Source: G963662675 sp963662675
GTDB lineage: Bacteria; Bacteroidota; Bacteroidia; Bacteroidales; Prolixibacteraceae
Direction: 5' to 3'
NCBI GenBank assembly: GCA_963662675.2
Contig: CAXXHP010000002.1
Location: forward strand, 310,001-374,000
Length of the DNA stretch: 64,000 nucleotides
A model generated the notes under the pieces. That model had not been told where the DNA came from and did not search any database. It worked only from the letters and a program-made list of their open reading frames with translations. Of this stretch, positions 43,964 to 52,807 are shown piece by piece. The translations under genes were made by a program, and so were the position numbers. The number at the start of each line of letters is the position of its first letter. Position 1 is the stretch's first letter.

Positions 43964-45868
43964 ATGAAAGAGTTTGCGGGAAGTCTCTTAAAAAATATTT
44001 ATAATCCAGATGATCTTCGGAAATTAAAAATTGAAGATTTGCCTGTTGTATGTGATGAACTTAGGCAATATATCATTGATGAGGTATCTACTAATCCTGG
44101 ACATTTTGGTGCTAGCCTTGGTGTGGTCGAGTTAACAGTTGCACTCCATTATATATATAACACTCCTTATGATTTGTTGGTTTGGGACGTGGGCCATCAG
44201 GCATATGGGCATAAAATATTAACAGGTAGGAGAGATCTCTTTCATACGAATAGAAAATACCAAGGGATTAGTGGCTTCCCTAAGCCAAGTGAAAGTCCTT
44301 ATGATACTTTTGGGGTAGGGCATGCCAGCACATCGATCTCTGCATCACTCGGAATGGCTATTGCCAGTACCTTGAAAGGAGAAGAGAATAGGAAAATTGT
44401 TGCTGTTATTGGCGATGGTTCCATGACTGGTGGTTTGGCCTTTGAGGGGCTAAATAATGCTGCAGTTAATAATTCGGATGTGCTTATTGTTTTAAATGAT
44501 AACAATATGGCCATTGATCCAAATGTTGGTGGAGTCAGTAATTATCTTTTGAATATTTCAAAATCAAGATCATACAATAAATTAAAACAAGAGATCTGGG
44601 ACGGACTGGGGAAATTGAATGGCTTTGGTCCTCGAGCTCGTCGATTGGTTCAAAAGACGGAAGGGGCCGTTAAATCTGCCCTTTTGAAAGAATCAAACAT
44701 GTTTGAAGGTATGGGGATTCGCTATTTTGGACCTGTTGATGGACATGATGTCAAATATATGGCTAAAGTATTGCGTGATTTACGCGATATTTCAGGGCCA
44801 AAGCTGCTACATATTATTACAAAAAAAGGGAAAGGCTTTAAGCAGGCCGAATTAAACCAAACGGAGTTTCATGCTCCTGGGAAGTTTAATAAAGATACAG
44901 GACAGATTCTTGAATGTGAATGTGCATTAGGTAAGCCTCCCAAGTTTCAAAATGTTTTTGGTAATACATTAGTTGAACTAGCTGAAATGAATGAACGCAT
45001 CGTTGGGGTCACTCCTGCCATGCCTACAGGTAGTTCTTTAAATATTATGATGGAAAAAATGCCGCACAGAGCTTTTGATGTGGGCATTGCCGAGCAGCAT
45101 GCTGTTACTTTTTCTGCAGGAATGGCTATTCAGGGTCTAGTGCCCTTCTGTAACATTTATTCAACATTCATGCAGCGCTCTTATGACCAACTTATACACG
45201 ATGTTGCCATTCAAAATTTGAACGTAGTATTTTGTCTGGATCGTGGAGGACTGGTTGGGGCAGATGGAGCAACCCATCATGGAGCATTTGATCTGGCTTT
45301 TATGAGGAATATTCCCAATATGATTGTTGCGGCTCCAATGGATGAGATTGACCTACGCAATATGATGTATACTGCACAACAAGAAAACATGGGACCCTTT
45401 TCCATTCGTTATCCCAGAGGGTGTGGGTGTAAGGTCGATTGGAGGAACCCATTTGAAGCTTTAGAAGTAGGCAAGGGGAGAATGCTTACGGAAGGGGAAC
45501 AAATGGCCATTCTTACGATTGGAACTACAGCAATAACTACTTCACGCGCTGTAGAATCATTGCAAAAAGACGGATATTCTGTCGCTCATTACGACATGCG
45601 TTTTGTAAAACCTCTGGATGAAGAGTTGTTGAAACTGGTTTTTGGCAAGTTTAAAAAAATTATGACTGTAGAAGATGGAGTTGTTCAGGGAGGATTTGGA
45701 TCTGCAGTATTAGAATTCATGGCCGATCATCAGTATAATTCACAGGTAGTTCGATTGGGAATACCTGACAAGTTTATTGAGCATGGCACGCAGGATGAAT
45801 TATCTCATGAATGTGGATATGACGAAAAAGGAATATATCAATCAGCTATAAATTTGCTCAAAGAATAG
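43964..45868 (+). CDS. dxs: 1-deoxy-D-xylulose-5-phosphate synthase
   Basis: A 634-residue thiamine-diphosphate enzyme that makes DXP from pyruvate and glyceraldehyde 3-phosphate, the first step of the MEP pathway; dxr is also in the window. The ThDP motif is GDGSMTGGLAFEGLNNA...NDNNMAI. HVGHQAY-type contact appears as WDVGHQAYGHKILTGR, and the active-site Glu region is GIAEQHAVTFSAGMA. RYPRG and the transketolase C-terminal domain (VEDGVVQGGFGSAVLE) follow. Length is normal. Confidence 0.96.
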   Translation: MKEFAGSLLKNIYNPDDLRKLKIEDLPVVCDELRQYIIDEVSTNPGHFGASLGVVELTVALHYIYNTPYDLLVWDVGHQAYGHKILTGRRDLFHTNRKYQGISGFPKPSESPYDTFGVGHASTSISASLGMAIASTLKGEENRKIVAVIGDGSMTGGLAFEGLNNAAVNNSDVLIVLNDNNMAIDPNVGGVSNYLLNISKSRSYNKLKQEIWDGLGKLNGFGPRARRLVQKTEGAVKSALLKESNMFEGMGIRYFGPVDGHDVKYMAKVLRDLRDISGPKLLHIITKKGKGFKQAELNQTEFHAPGKFNKDTGQILECECALGKPPKFQNVFGNTLVELAEMNERIVGVTPAMPTGSSLNIMMEKMPHRAFDVGIAEQHAVTFSAGMAIQGLVPFCNIYSTFMQRSYDQLIHDVAIQNLNVVFCLDRGGLVGADGATHHGAFDLAFMRNIPNMIVAAPMDEIDLRNMMYTAQQENMGPFSIRYPRGCGCKVDWRNPFEALEVGKGRMLTEGEQMAILTIGTTAITTSRAVESLQKDGYSVAHYDMRFVKPLDEELLKLVFGKFKKIMTVEDGVVQGGFGSAVLEFMADHQYNSQVVRLGIPDKFIEHGTQDELSHECGYDEKGIYQSAINLLKE

Positions 45869-45935
45869 TCGGCATATACAAACATACTTTTTCTGACTGT
45901 CTATCGTTTTAGACCCAGGAATTAACTCAATTAGC

Positions 45936-47093
45936 TTGGAACTTTATTTAAAAAAACGGCGCTGGAAAATTCTTCTATTATTGGTTGGTGCATTTATTGC
46001 CGCCACATCACTTTTTTACACAAACTGGTTAGTTGAAAAAGTATCTGTTGAAGAGCGTAAAAGTGTTGCGTTATGGGCAGAGGCGACAAAACGGTTGGCT
46101 CAGAGTGATAATAGCTCATCAAATGACATGGATTTCCTCCTTAATATCATTGAAGTCAATACAAATATTCCTCTAATTCTTACGGATAGTCTGAACGCCA
46201 TAATTATTTATAATAATATTGACTTTGCAGAGAAGAGAGAAGAACAAATACTTCAAAGTGAACTTGTAAAGATGATGGATGAGCACGAGCCCATTGAAAT
46301 TGTTGTCTCAGGATCAGAAACTCAATATTTATACTATCGTGATTCAAAAATCCTTCAAAATTTGAAATATTTCCCAATGGCTCAATTTGGGGTAATAGCA
46401 TTATTTATGTTGGTTTCTTACTTAGCGTTTAGTTCGTCTCGAAAAGCCGAGCAGAATCAGGTTTGGGTAGGAATGTCAAAGGAGACGGCACACCAACTTG
46501 GCACTCCTATTTCCTCGTTGATGGCTTGGGTAGAAATATTGAAGATGCAGGAAGTTAAACCTGAACTAATTCGGGAATTTGAAAATGACATTAATCGACT
46601 AGAGAAAATTACTGAACGCTTCTCTAAGATTGGATCATCTCCTGAGCTTATTACCGATGATCTGAAGCCAGTTATTCGTTCAACTATTTCATACCTCCAA
46701 AGTAGAACTTCAAAAAGAATAAAATTTGAAGTGGAAATGGATGAAGCCAAATTTTATGCTGTGCCACATAATGCGGCACTTCTTAGTTGGGTGATTGAGA
46801 ATCTTTGCAAGAATGCAGTAGATGCAATTGAAAATGAGGGAGAGATAAGTATTCGTTTGTTGGAAAGTGGCAATCAATTTATATTGGATGTCAGCGATAC
46901 TGGAAAAGGAATTCCGAAATCTCAGTTTAAAACTATTTTCGATCCAGGGTATACAACAAAAAAGCGAGGTTGGGGGCTAGGACTTTCCCTTGCTAAGCGT
47001 ATAATTGAGAATTATCACAAAGGGAGAATATTTATTAGGCATTCGGAAATAGGAAAAGGAACAACTTTTCGTATAATTTTTCACAAGAGATAA
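45936..47093 (+). CDS. Membrane sensor histidine kinase
   Basis: A 385-residue kinase with two membrane helices (residues 10-28 and about 147-168) flanking a 115-residue periplasmic region. A phospho-acceptor helix follows with H186 in MSKETAHQLGTPISSLMAWVE, then an HATPase domain (ENLCKNAVDAI, VSDTGKGIP, WGLGLSLAKRI). The H-box with GTP after HQL is a Bacteroidota variant of HELRTP. The only start that keeps the first membrane helix is TTG at 45936. No response regulator is adjacent. Confidence 0.88.
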   Translation: MELYLKKRRWKILLLLVGAFIAATSLFYTNWLVEKVSVEERKSVALWAEATKRLAQSDNSSSNDMDFLLNIIEVNTNIPLILTDSLNAIIIYNNIDFAEKREEQILQSELVKMMDEHEPIEIVVSGSETQYLYYRDSKILQNLKYFPMAQFGVIALFMLVSYLAFSSSRKAEQNQVWVGMSKETAHQLGTPISSLMAWVEILKMQEVKPELIREFENDINRLEKITERFSKIGSSPELITDDLKPVIRSTISYLQSRTSKRIKFEVEMDEAKFYAVPHNAALLSWVIENLCKNAVDAIENEGEISIRLLESGNQFILDVSDTGKGIPKSQFKTIFDPGYTTKKRGWGLGLSLAKRIIENYHKGRIFIRHSEIGKGTTFRIIFHKR

Positions 47094-47242
47094 ATTTTCA
47101 ACAATAACAGTAACGAGTAATTTGTTGTGAATTAAGTTATTATTAATCAAAGGCGGCCTGCTAAATATTCGTTGTTAAAAAAATCAGTAAATTTCCTTCG
47201 TTTGTTTATTTTTTATACTTTTGCATCACTTTTTTCGCAGCA

Positions 47243-47779
47243 ATGGCTGGATTGACAAAATATAATATTGCATTCAAAGGATTGGCTCTAGGAGTTCATG
47301 AGTTTGACTATCAGGTTGATAGAGATTTTTTTGATTATTTTGCTGGAGGAATCGCAGAAGACGGTGATGTCTCAGTAAAAGTTAAGCTGGAGAAACAAAG
47401 TTCATTTATGGCTCTTTGGTTTTATGTGAAAGGAGTGGTTAAGATCCAATGTGATAGATGTTTGGATCCATTTAGCCAGCCAATCGAAGGAGAAAATAGC
47501 TTGTACGTAAAGTATGGTGAAGAAAACTTTGAAGATGGTGATGATGTTATTTGGGTAGCGCCCAATGAGCATCAGTTGAATGTTGGTAAAATGATTTATG
47601 ATTTTATCATTCTTTCTATTCCGATCAGACAAGTACATCCAGACGATGAAGGGGGGAACAGCCTCTGTAATTCGAAGATGCTTGAAAAATTGAATAACCT
47701 GTCTGTAGACCCTACTCAATCGGGAGAGAAAACCGATTCAAGGTGGGATGATTTGAGAAAACTATTAGAAAACGAATAA
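47243..47779 (+). CDS. DUF177 (YceD-like) protein
   Basis: A 178-residue protein of the YceD/DUF177 family, encoded next to rpmF across bacteria and linked to 23S rRNA metabolism in some organisms. The core is VKIQCDRCLDPFSQPIEG, with the CxxC pair, and YDFIILSIPIRQVHPDD near the end. It lies 12 bases upstream of rpmF, the conserved arrangement. TACTTTTG at 47216-47223 fits a -7 promoter element. Confidence 0.9.
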   Translation: MAGLTKYNIAFKGLALGVHEFDYQVDRDFFDYFAGGIAEDGDVSVKVKLEKQSSFMALWFYVKGVVKIQCDRCLDPFSQPIEGENSLYVKYGEENFEDGDDVIWVAPNEHQLNVGKMIYDFIILSIPIRQVHPDDEGGNSLCNSKMLEKLNNLSVDPTQSGEKTDSRWDDLRKLLENE

Positions 47780-47791
47780 AGATTTTTTAAA

Positions 47792-47977
47792 ATGGCACAT
47801 CCAAAACACAAGATTTCAAAATCCAGAAGGGATAAAAGAAGAACGCATTACAAAGCAACACCGGCAACATTGTCTAGTTGCTCAAATTGCGGAGCTACTG
47901 TAAAGTATCATACCGTTTGTTCGGAATGTGGTTATTACAGAGGCAAATTAGCAATTGAAAAAAACGTTACAGTTTAA
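47792..47977 (+). CDS. rpmF: Ribosomal protein bL32
   Basis: A 61-residue large-subunit ribosomal protein: MAHPKHKISKSRRDKRRTHY and a zinc-ribbon with C30, C33, C43 and C46. The four-Cys form is the zinc-binding type. It is co-transcribed with the DUF177 gene and ends in a strong terminator. Confidence 0.97.
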   Translation: MAHPKHKISKSRRDKRRTHYKATPATLSSCSNCGATVKYHTVCSECGYYRGKLAIEKNVTV

Positions 47978-47991
47978 CTACTTGATAAGAT

Positions 47992-48025
47992 GATCAGAAG
48001 GCTCCTGTCTTCTGATCTTTTTTTT
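47992..48025 (+). terminator. Terminator of rpmF
   Basis: GATCAGAAG (47992-48000) pairs with CTTCTGATC (48009-48017), eight-base loop, followed by eight or more T. It separates rpmF from fabH. Confidence 0.9.
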
Positions 48026-48203
48026 GTCGAATTAATTTTTCGAACGTTTTAATTAATTGTTTTAAAACGTTTTACGCCTTTTTTTGCGCAAATATTTTTT
48101 TGTGCTTAAAATATTTCCTTCTATCTTTCGACTTTCTTATTTAAAACATTTGTATTTTATTATTGTAGCCTGATTTTGGGCTTGATTGTTTAAATTTTCA
48201 ACT

Positions 48204-49199
48204 ATGGGAGAGATTCGTGCAGCAATTACTGGTATTGGTGCATATTTACCTGAATATATATTGACCAATGCGGAAATTAGCAAAATGGTTGATACTACCG
48301 ATGAGTGGATTATGCAACGCATCGGCATTAAAGAGAGACGGATTTTAAAAGAAAGTGGTAAGGCAACTTCAGATATGGGGACCGCAGCAGTGTTAGAACT
48401 GTTGGAAAAAACGAATACTTCACCCGAAGACGTGGATTTGTTGATTTGTGCAACAATCACTCCGGACAGACCATTTCCTGCTGTAGCAAATGTCATTAGC
48501 AGAAAGGCCAGATTAACAAATGCCTGGAGCTACGATATTAGTGCTGCTTGTTCTGGGTTTATTTTTGCCTTAACAACTGGAGCCAGCTTTATTGAGTCTG
48601 GAAAATATAAAAAAGTAATTATTGTTGGCGCAGATATGATGTCCGCAATTACTGACTATACAGATCGTTCAACTTGTCCTTTGTTCGGTGATGGAGCCGC
48701 AGCTGTCATGCTCGAGCCAACAACTGAAGATATTGGAGTTGTAGACCATATGAATCATACCGATGGAAAAGGTCGCCACTATTTGCAAGTTAAGGCTGGG
48801 GGGTCTAAGTTCCCCGCATCAATCGAATCTGTAAATAACAGGGAACATTTCGTGCATCAAGATGGAAAGACTGTATTTAAATATGCTGTTTCCCGAATGG
48901 CCGATGTGGCAGTTGAAATGATGAAGAAACATGAAATTACGCCTGAAAACCTTGCTTGGCTTGTTCCTCATCAGGCAAATATGCGCATCATTGATGCGGT
49001 TGCGCGACGTATGGAAATAAGTCCGGATCAGGTAATGATCAATATTGAGAAATATGGAAATACTACAGCTGCCACAATTCCTCTTTGCTTATATGATTAT
49101 GAGAAGCAATTGAAGAAAGGCGATAATATTATTTTAGCCGCTTTTGGCGCAGGATTCACGTGGGGATCTATCTATTTGAAATGGGGATATAATTCGTAA
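48204..49199 (+). CDS. fabH: Beta-ketoacyl-ACP synthase III
   Basis: A 331-residue condensing enzyme that joins acetyl-CoA or another acyl-CoA to malonyl-ACP to begin fatty-acid synthesis. The catalytic triad is visible: C116 in DISAACSGFIFAL, His in WLVPHQANMRI, and Asn in EKYGNTTAATIP. I use the ATG at 48204; a TTG six codons upstream is the alternative. plsX, which lies between rpmF and fabH in many bacteria, is absent here, and a terminator splits the usual unit. Confidence 0.95.
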   Translation: MGEIRAAITGIGAYLPEYILTNAEISKMVDTTDEWIMQRIGIKERRILKESGKATSDMGTAAVLELLEKTNTSPEDVDLLICATITPDRPFPAVANVISRKARLTNAWSYDISAACSGFIFALTTGASFIESGKYKKVIIVGADMMSAITDYTDRSTCPLFGDGAAAVMLEPTTEDIGVVDHMNHTDGKGRHYLQVKAGGSKFPASIESVNNREHFVHQDGKTVFKYAVSRMADVAVEMMKKHEITPENLAWLVPHQANMRIIDAVARRMEISPDQVMINIEKYGNTTAATIPLCLYDYEKQLKKGDNIILAAFGAGFTWGSIYLKWGYNS

Positions 49200-49235
49200 T
49201 TTTTAGATCAAAGGTTTCTAATCAATAATATCATC

Positions 49236-49703
49236 ATGAGTCGTCTTCTAATTAAAAGCCACGCAGATTTTGAAAAGTATGTTGGCGAAAAGTTAGGTGT
49301 TTCGGAATACCATACAGTAACTCAAGAGCAGATTAATAAGTTTGCTGAGGCAACACTCGATTATCAATGGATCCATACAGATCCTGAGCGTGCAAAGGCT
49401 GAAGGAGCTTTTGGATCGACAATAGCACATGGGTATCTAACGATATCGTTATTGCCCGTCATGTGGGATCAGGTAGTGCAAGTTGAGAATTTCAGCATGC
49501 TGGTTAATTATGGTGTTGAAAGCCTCAAGTTTGGCCAGCCTGTTCTGGTAAATAGCAGAGTTCGTACCCATGTGTGGCTTAAATCCATCACGAACTTACG
49601 AGGCATTAGCAAGGTCCAACTTCGGGTTCAAATGGAAATCGAAGGGAATAAAAAACCTGCTTTTGACGCTCAAACAGTTTTCCTCTATCATTTTAATAAA
49701 TAG
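49236..49703 (+). CDS. MaoC-like (R)-specific enoyl-CoA hydratase
   Basis: A 155-residue hot-dog-fold protein. The MaoC signature is FAEATLDYQWIHTDPERAKAEGAFGSTIAHGYLT, with the catalytic Asp/His pair (D at DYQWIHTD, H in the hydratase motif). It follows fabH by 36 bases and is probably co-transcribed, which suggests an acyl-CoA/ACP substrate. Confidence 0.88.
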   Translation: MSRLLIKSHADFEKYVGEKLGVSEYHTVTQEQINKFAEATLDYQWIHTDPERAKAEGAFGSTIAHGYLTISLLPVMWDQVVQVENFSMLVNYGVESLKFGQPVLVNSRVRTHVWLKSITNLRGISKVQLRVQMEIEGNKKPAFDAQTVFLYHFNK

Positions 49704-49818
49704 ATTTTCGCTATTGTCATTTAATTGATTTTTAAAGAGACAAACTAAAATTACAAAGTAACCGTTCTTTATAGATCGAAAGCTTTAGTATATTTGATGT
49801 TTCTCAAAAATTAGTAAA

Positions 49819-50193
49819 ATGGCAAAAACGTATAATGAAGTTGATTCTCAGGCAATCAACTTAATAGGAAAAGGAACCCAAATTACGGGTGATATTATTT
49901 CTGAAGGTGATATTCGTATTGACGGTGATTTAACAGGGAACCTTAAATGTGCCGGACGAGTGGTTGTTGGTGTTACTGGTAAGGTTTCGGGAGAGGTGAA
50001 TTGTAAAAATTGTGAAGTATCAGGGTTCCTAAAGGGTAAATTGGTTATTGAGCAATTATTGACCCTGAAGTCCTCTTCAAAGATTCAAGGCGAAATCAAA
50101 ACCGGAAAACTAAGCATTGAACCTGGATCTGTATTTACAGGGTCTTGTAATATGGGTGAACAGATCAAAAATGAAGCTCCCAAACCGAAATAA
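49819..50193 (+). CDS. Bactofilin
   Basis: A 124-residue polymer-forming cytoskeletal protein: a short N-terminal tail, then a right-handed beta-helix made of repeated GxIxxxGDIRIDGDLxG turns (GDIISEGDIRIDGDLTGNLKCAG, GKVSGEVNCKNCEVSG, GKLVIEQLLTLKSSSKIQGEI). It assembles into filaments without nucleotides and typically organises cell-wall or envelope machinery. TATATTTG at 49789-49796 is a -7 promoter match. It overlaps the first ATP synthase-associated gene by 23 bases, an unusual coupling. Confidence 0.9.
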   Translation: MAKTYNEVDSQAINLIGKGTQITGDIISEGDIRIDGDLTGNLKCAGRVVVGVTGKVSGEVNCKNCEVSGFLKGKLVIEQLLTLKSSSKIQGEIKTGKLSIEPGSVFTGSCNMGEQIKNEAPKPK

Positions 50194-50383
50194 AGAAAAA
50201 ATTGATCAATTTGTCCGATACTCTAGCCTTGGCTTTGAGATGATCGCGATTATGGCTTTTGGTGTATTTGCAGGATATAAAATAGACCAATGGCTTAATC
50301 TTTCGTTTCCGGTATTCACTTTTGTGCTTATGATTTTATCTGTAGTTGGTGCTATTTATCGCGCTATTAAAAACTTTTTATAA
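50171..50383 (+). CDS. AtpZ/AtpQ-like small membrane protein
   Basis: A 70-residue protein with two membrane helices: FEMIAIMAFGVFAGYKIDQWL and FTFVLMILSVVGAIYRAI. It matches the AtpZ/I-related small protein encoded at the start of many ATP synthase operons, where it assists c-ring assembly or magnesium handling. I choose the ATG at 50171, inside the 3' end of the bactofilin gene; the open frame runs further upstream through that gene. Its stop overlaps the next start (TAATG). Confidence 0.82.
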   Translation: MKLPNRNKEKIDQFVRYSSLGFEMIAIMAFGVFAGYKIDQWLNLSFPVFTFVLMILSVVGAIYRAIKNFL

Positions 50384-50769
50384 TGAATTTGTTTATGAAA
50401 CGTTTCCTTGGGCGAACAAGTTTGCTGTTTTCTGCATTTCTCGCAATAGGATATTTCCTATATTTCTATTTATTCCCCCAATTATATGTGCCATTTTCGA
50501 TAGTCGCACTAATTTTTATCTATTTCTTAACAAACCTGATTCATTATTTTTTATTGAAGATTGCGGACAAAAGCATTAACAAGTTCAATGCTTTGTATAT
50601 GTCACTTAACTTCGGTAAAATGTTCATATACTTGATCTTCGCGGTTAGTTTCGTCTTTTTACACCGAGAAGACGCAAAAATCTTTCTTGTAAACTTTCTG
50701 GTTTTTTACATCGCATTCTCGATTTTAGAAATATTTGAGATCACTAGGGTGGTCAAAAGTAAAAGTTGA
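50383..50769 (+). CDS. ATP synthase-associated membrane protein (AtpI-like position)
   Basis: A 128-residue protein with four hydrophobic helices (LLFSAFLAIGYFLYFYLF, PFSIVALIFIYFLTNLIHYF, MFIYLIFAVSFVFL, FLVNFLVFYIAFSILEIFEI). It is encoded where atpI usually lies, between the AtpZ-like gene and atpB. Sequence similarity to AtpI is weak by eye, so the role as an F0 assembly factor rests mainly on position and topology. Confidence 0.7.
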   Translation: MNLFMKRFLGRTSLLFSAFLAIGYFLYFYLFPQLYVPFSIVALIFIYFLTNLIHYFLLKIADKSINKFNALYMSLNFGKMFIYLIFAVSFVFLHREDAKIFLVNFLVFYIAFSILEIFEITRVVKSKS

Positions 50770-50842
50770 TTAAAATTTGTAAAATATTTACTATTTTGGA
50801 GGGAATTTTTTGAAGAATTTCATCTAGAAGATCGTAGGTTCT

Positions 50843-51949
50843 ATGAAGCTAATTAGACTTAATAAAATCGTAATACTTTTTACGGCAATTTTTACACTTG
50901 GATTTAGCACTCAAAATCTTTTTGCTGATGATCACGAAGCAGAGAGTCATTCTACTAATGATCATGTAGAAGAAGGTTTTGATCCGGGAGAGTTTGTAAT
51001 GGAACATGTTTCCGATGCTTTTGAATGGCATATTGCAACTTTTGGCGAAACGCATATTAGTATACCCTTACCTATTATTCTATATAGTCAAAACAGTGGG
51101 GTTCATTTTTTCATGTCTTCAAAGTTTCATCATGGACATTCAGCATATGAAAACTTTCAGATAGCTGAAGAAGGAGACAACGAAGGGAAAATAGTTGAAC
51201 TAAATGAGCATGGAGAGGTTGTTGGCTTACCAATAGATCTTTCTATTACTAAAGCTGTGGCTGGTATAATGGTGAGTGTGATTATTATGCTTTGGTTCTT
51301 TTTAGCAGTTGCAAAATCTGCAAAGAAGAGTGTAGGAAGCGCTCCATCAGGAATTCAGAATATGGTTGAACCAGTTATCTTCTTTCTTCGGGATGAAGTT
51401 GCAAAACCTGCTATTGGTGATAAGAAATATGAAAAGTTTATGCCTTTTCTCTTATCCTTATTCTTTTTTATTCTCATCAATAACTTTACTGGGCTAATCC
51501 CAATTTTCCCTTTTGGGGCAAATGTTACCGGCAATATTGCCGTAACTCTGGTTTTGGCTCTTTTCACTTTTGTTATTACTACCATTAATGGCAATAAGCA
51601 TTACTGGGCAGAAATATATAATCCTGACGTTCCATGGTGGCTTAAATATCCAATTCCATTAATGCCAATTGTTGAACTTACCGGAGTCCTTACAAAACCT
51701 TTCGTTTTGATGGTTCGTTTGTTTGCAAACATGATGGCCGGACATATGATCGTTACTGTATTCGTCAGTCTTATTTTCATATTTACAGCATTAAACGGTC
51801 CTTTAGCCGGAGGTATGGTAAGCCCCGTTTCAGTATTGTTTTCTGTATTCATCTTATTATTAGATGTCTTGGTGTCATTTATCCAGGCCTATGTATTTAC
51901 ATTATTATCAGCCCTGTATTTTGGCATGGCAACATCAGAACATCACTAG
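50843..51949 (+). CDS. atpB: ATP synthase F0 subunit a
   Basis: A 368-residue proton-channel subunit. The N-terminal third is the Bacteroidota-type extension: a signal-like helix (IVILFTAIFTLGFSTQNLFA) and an acidic His-rich region (DDHEAESHSTNDHVEEGF). The canonical helices follow, with FILINNFTGLIPIFPFGANVTGN, the essential Arg in LTKPFVLMVRLFANMMAGHMIV, and the C-terminal VSFIQAYVFTLLSALYF. It is probably cotranslated with the c-subunit gene 25 bases downstream. Confidence 0.95.
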   Translation: MKLIRLNKIVILFTAIFTLGFSTQNLFADDHEAESHSTNDHVEEGFDPGEFVMEHVSDAFEWHIATFGETHISIPLPIILYSQNSGVHFFMSSKFHHGHSAYENFQIAEEGDNEGKIVELNEHGEVVGLPIDLSITKAVAGIMVSVIIMLWFFLAVAKSAKKSVGSAPSGIQNMVEPVIFFLRDEVAKPAIGDKKYEKFMPFLLSLFFFILINNFTGLIPIFPFGANVTGNIAVTLVLALFTFVITTINGNKHYWAEIYNPDVPWWLKYPIPLMPIVELTGVLTKPFVLMVRLFANMMAGHMIVTVFVSLIFIFTALNGPLAGGMVSPVSVLFSVFILLLDVLVSFIQAYVFTLLSALYFGMATSEHH

Positions 51950-51973
51950 TTTTAACTAAATAAATTCAATCTT

Positions 51974-52237
51974 ATGTTATCAGTAATTTTAACAGTGATT
52001 TTACAAGCAGCAGCTGGAGCTTCGCTCGGAAATATGGGTGCTGCAATTGGTGCAGGTTTAGCTGCAATTGGTGCAGGTATGGGTATCGGTAAAATCGGTG
52101 CCAGTGCTATGGAAGCAATCGCACGCCAACCGGAAGCAAGTGGAGACATTCGTTCAAATATGATCGTGTCTGCTGCGCTTATTGAAGGTGTTGCCTTCTT
52201 TGCCGTGATTATCTGTGCATTGGTAATTTTCGCTTAA
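51974..52237 (+). CDS. atpE: ATP synthase F0 subunit c
   Basis: An 87-residue hairpin of two membrane helices with a GAAIGAGLAAIGAGMGIG glycine zipper and the ion-carrying Glu71 in AALIEGVAFFAVI. The polar loop is EAIARQPEASGDIR. The residues around the Glu lack the Gln and Ser/Thr typical of sodium-binding rings, so a proton-driven ring is inferred. A stable hairpin directly follows the gene. Confidence 0.95.
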   Translation: MLSVILTVILQAAAGASLGNMGAAIGAGLAAIGAGMGIGKIGASAMEAIARQPEASGDIRSNMIVSAALIEGVAFFAVIICALVIFA

Positions 52238-52260
52238 GGAAATTTTTCACTTGCTGTCCG

Positions 52261-52279
52261 CTCCCGGGGTTGCCGGGAG
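52261..52279 (+). other. Intercistronic hairpin between atpE and atpF
   Basis: CTCCCGG (52261-52267) pairs with CCGGGAG (52273-52279), loop GGTTG. There is no T-run, so it is not a full terminator. It may stabilise the 3' end of the atpB-atpE mRNA or partially attenuate, which would help the higher dose of subunit c. Confidence 0.7.
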
Positions 52280-52309
52280 TCTGGATGGCTTCATTAAAAA
52301 ACAAAAATT

Positions 52310-52804
52310 ATGGGATTTGTTACTCCGGATTACGGAACCATATTTTGGATGGTCATTATCTTTGGAATCACGCTTTTTATTCTGAAGAAATTTGCTTGGA
52401 AGCCAATTCTTAATGCTTTGAAAGACAGAGAAGCATCGATTGCTGAGGCTCTTTCATCTGCTGATAAAGCAAGGTCAGAGGTGGCAGGATTGAAAGCCGA
52501 TCATGAAAAAATAATTGCTGAAGCTCGCAAAGAAAAGGATGTTATCTTAAAAGAAGCCAAAGACATTAAAGATAAGATGTTGGCGGAAGTTAAGGAACAA
52601 GCACAGGGAGAAGGTCAAAAGCTTATTGAAGCTGCTCGTCAGCAAATTGAAGCAGAGAAACAAGCTGCCATGGCAGACATGAAAAAGCAAGTGGTTGAAC
52701 TTTCTGTATTGATTGCTGAAAAAGTTATCAAGAAGGAATTGAAAGAAAAAAATGATCAGGAAGATTTGGTTAACAGCCTCCTGAAAGATCTGAAATTGAA
52801 ATAA
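52310..52804 (+). CDS. atpF: ATP synthase F0 subunit b
   Basis: A 164-residue stator protein: one N-terminal helix (IFWMVIIFGITLFILKKF), then a long charged coiled-coil (ADHEKIIAEARKEKDVILKEAKDIKDKMLAEVKEQ) that dimerises and reaches to F1. Length and AWKPILNALKDREASIAEAL are typical. Three bases separate it from atpH. Confidence 0.94.
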   Translation: MGFVTPDYGTIFWMVIIFGITLFILKKFAWKPILNALKDREASIAEALSSADKARSEVAGLKADHEKIIAEARKEKDVILKEAKDIKDKMLAEVKEQAQGEGQKLIEAARQQIEAEKQAAMADMKKQVVELSVLIAEKVIKKELKEKNDQEDLVNSLLKDLKLK

Positions 52805-52807
52805 TTT

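Noticed and set aside
48137..48496. A 119-codon frame opposite fabH.
   Set aside because: It is the antisense of a clear fabH coding region.
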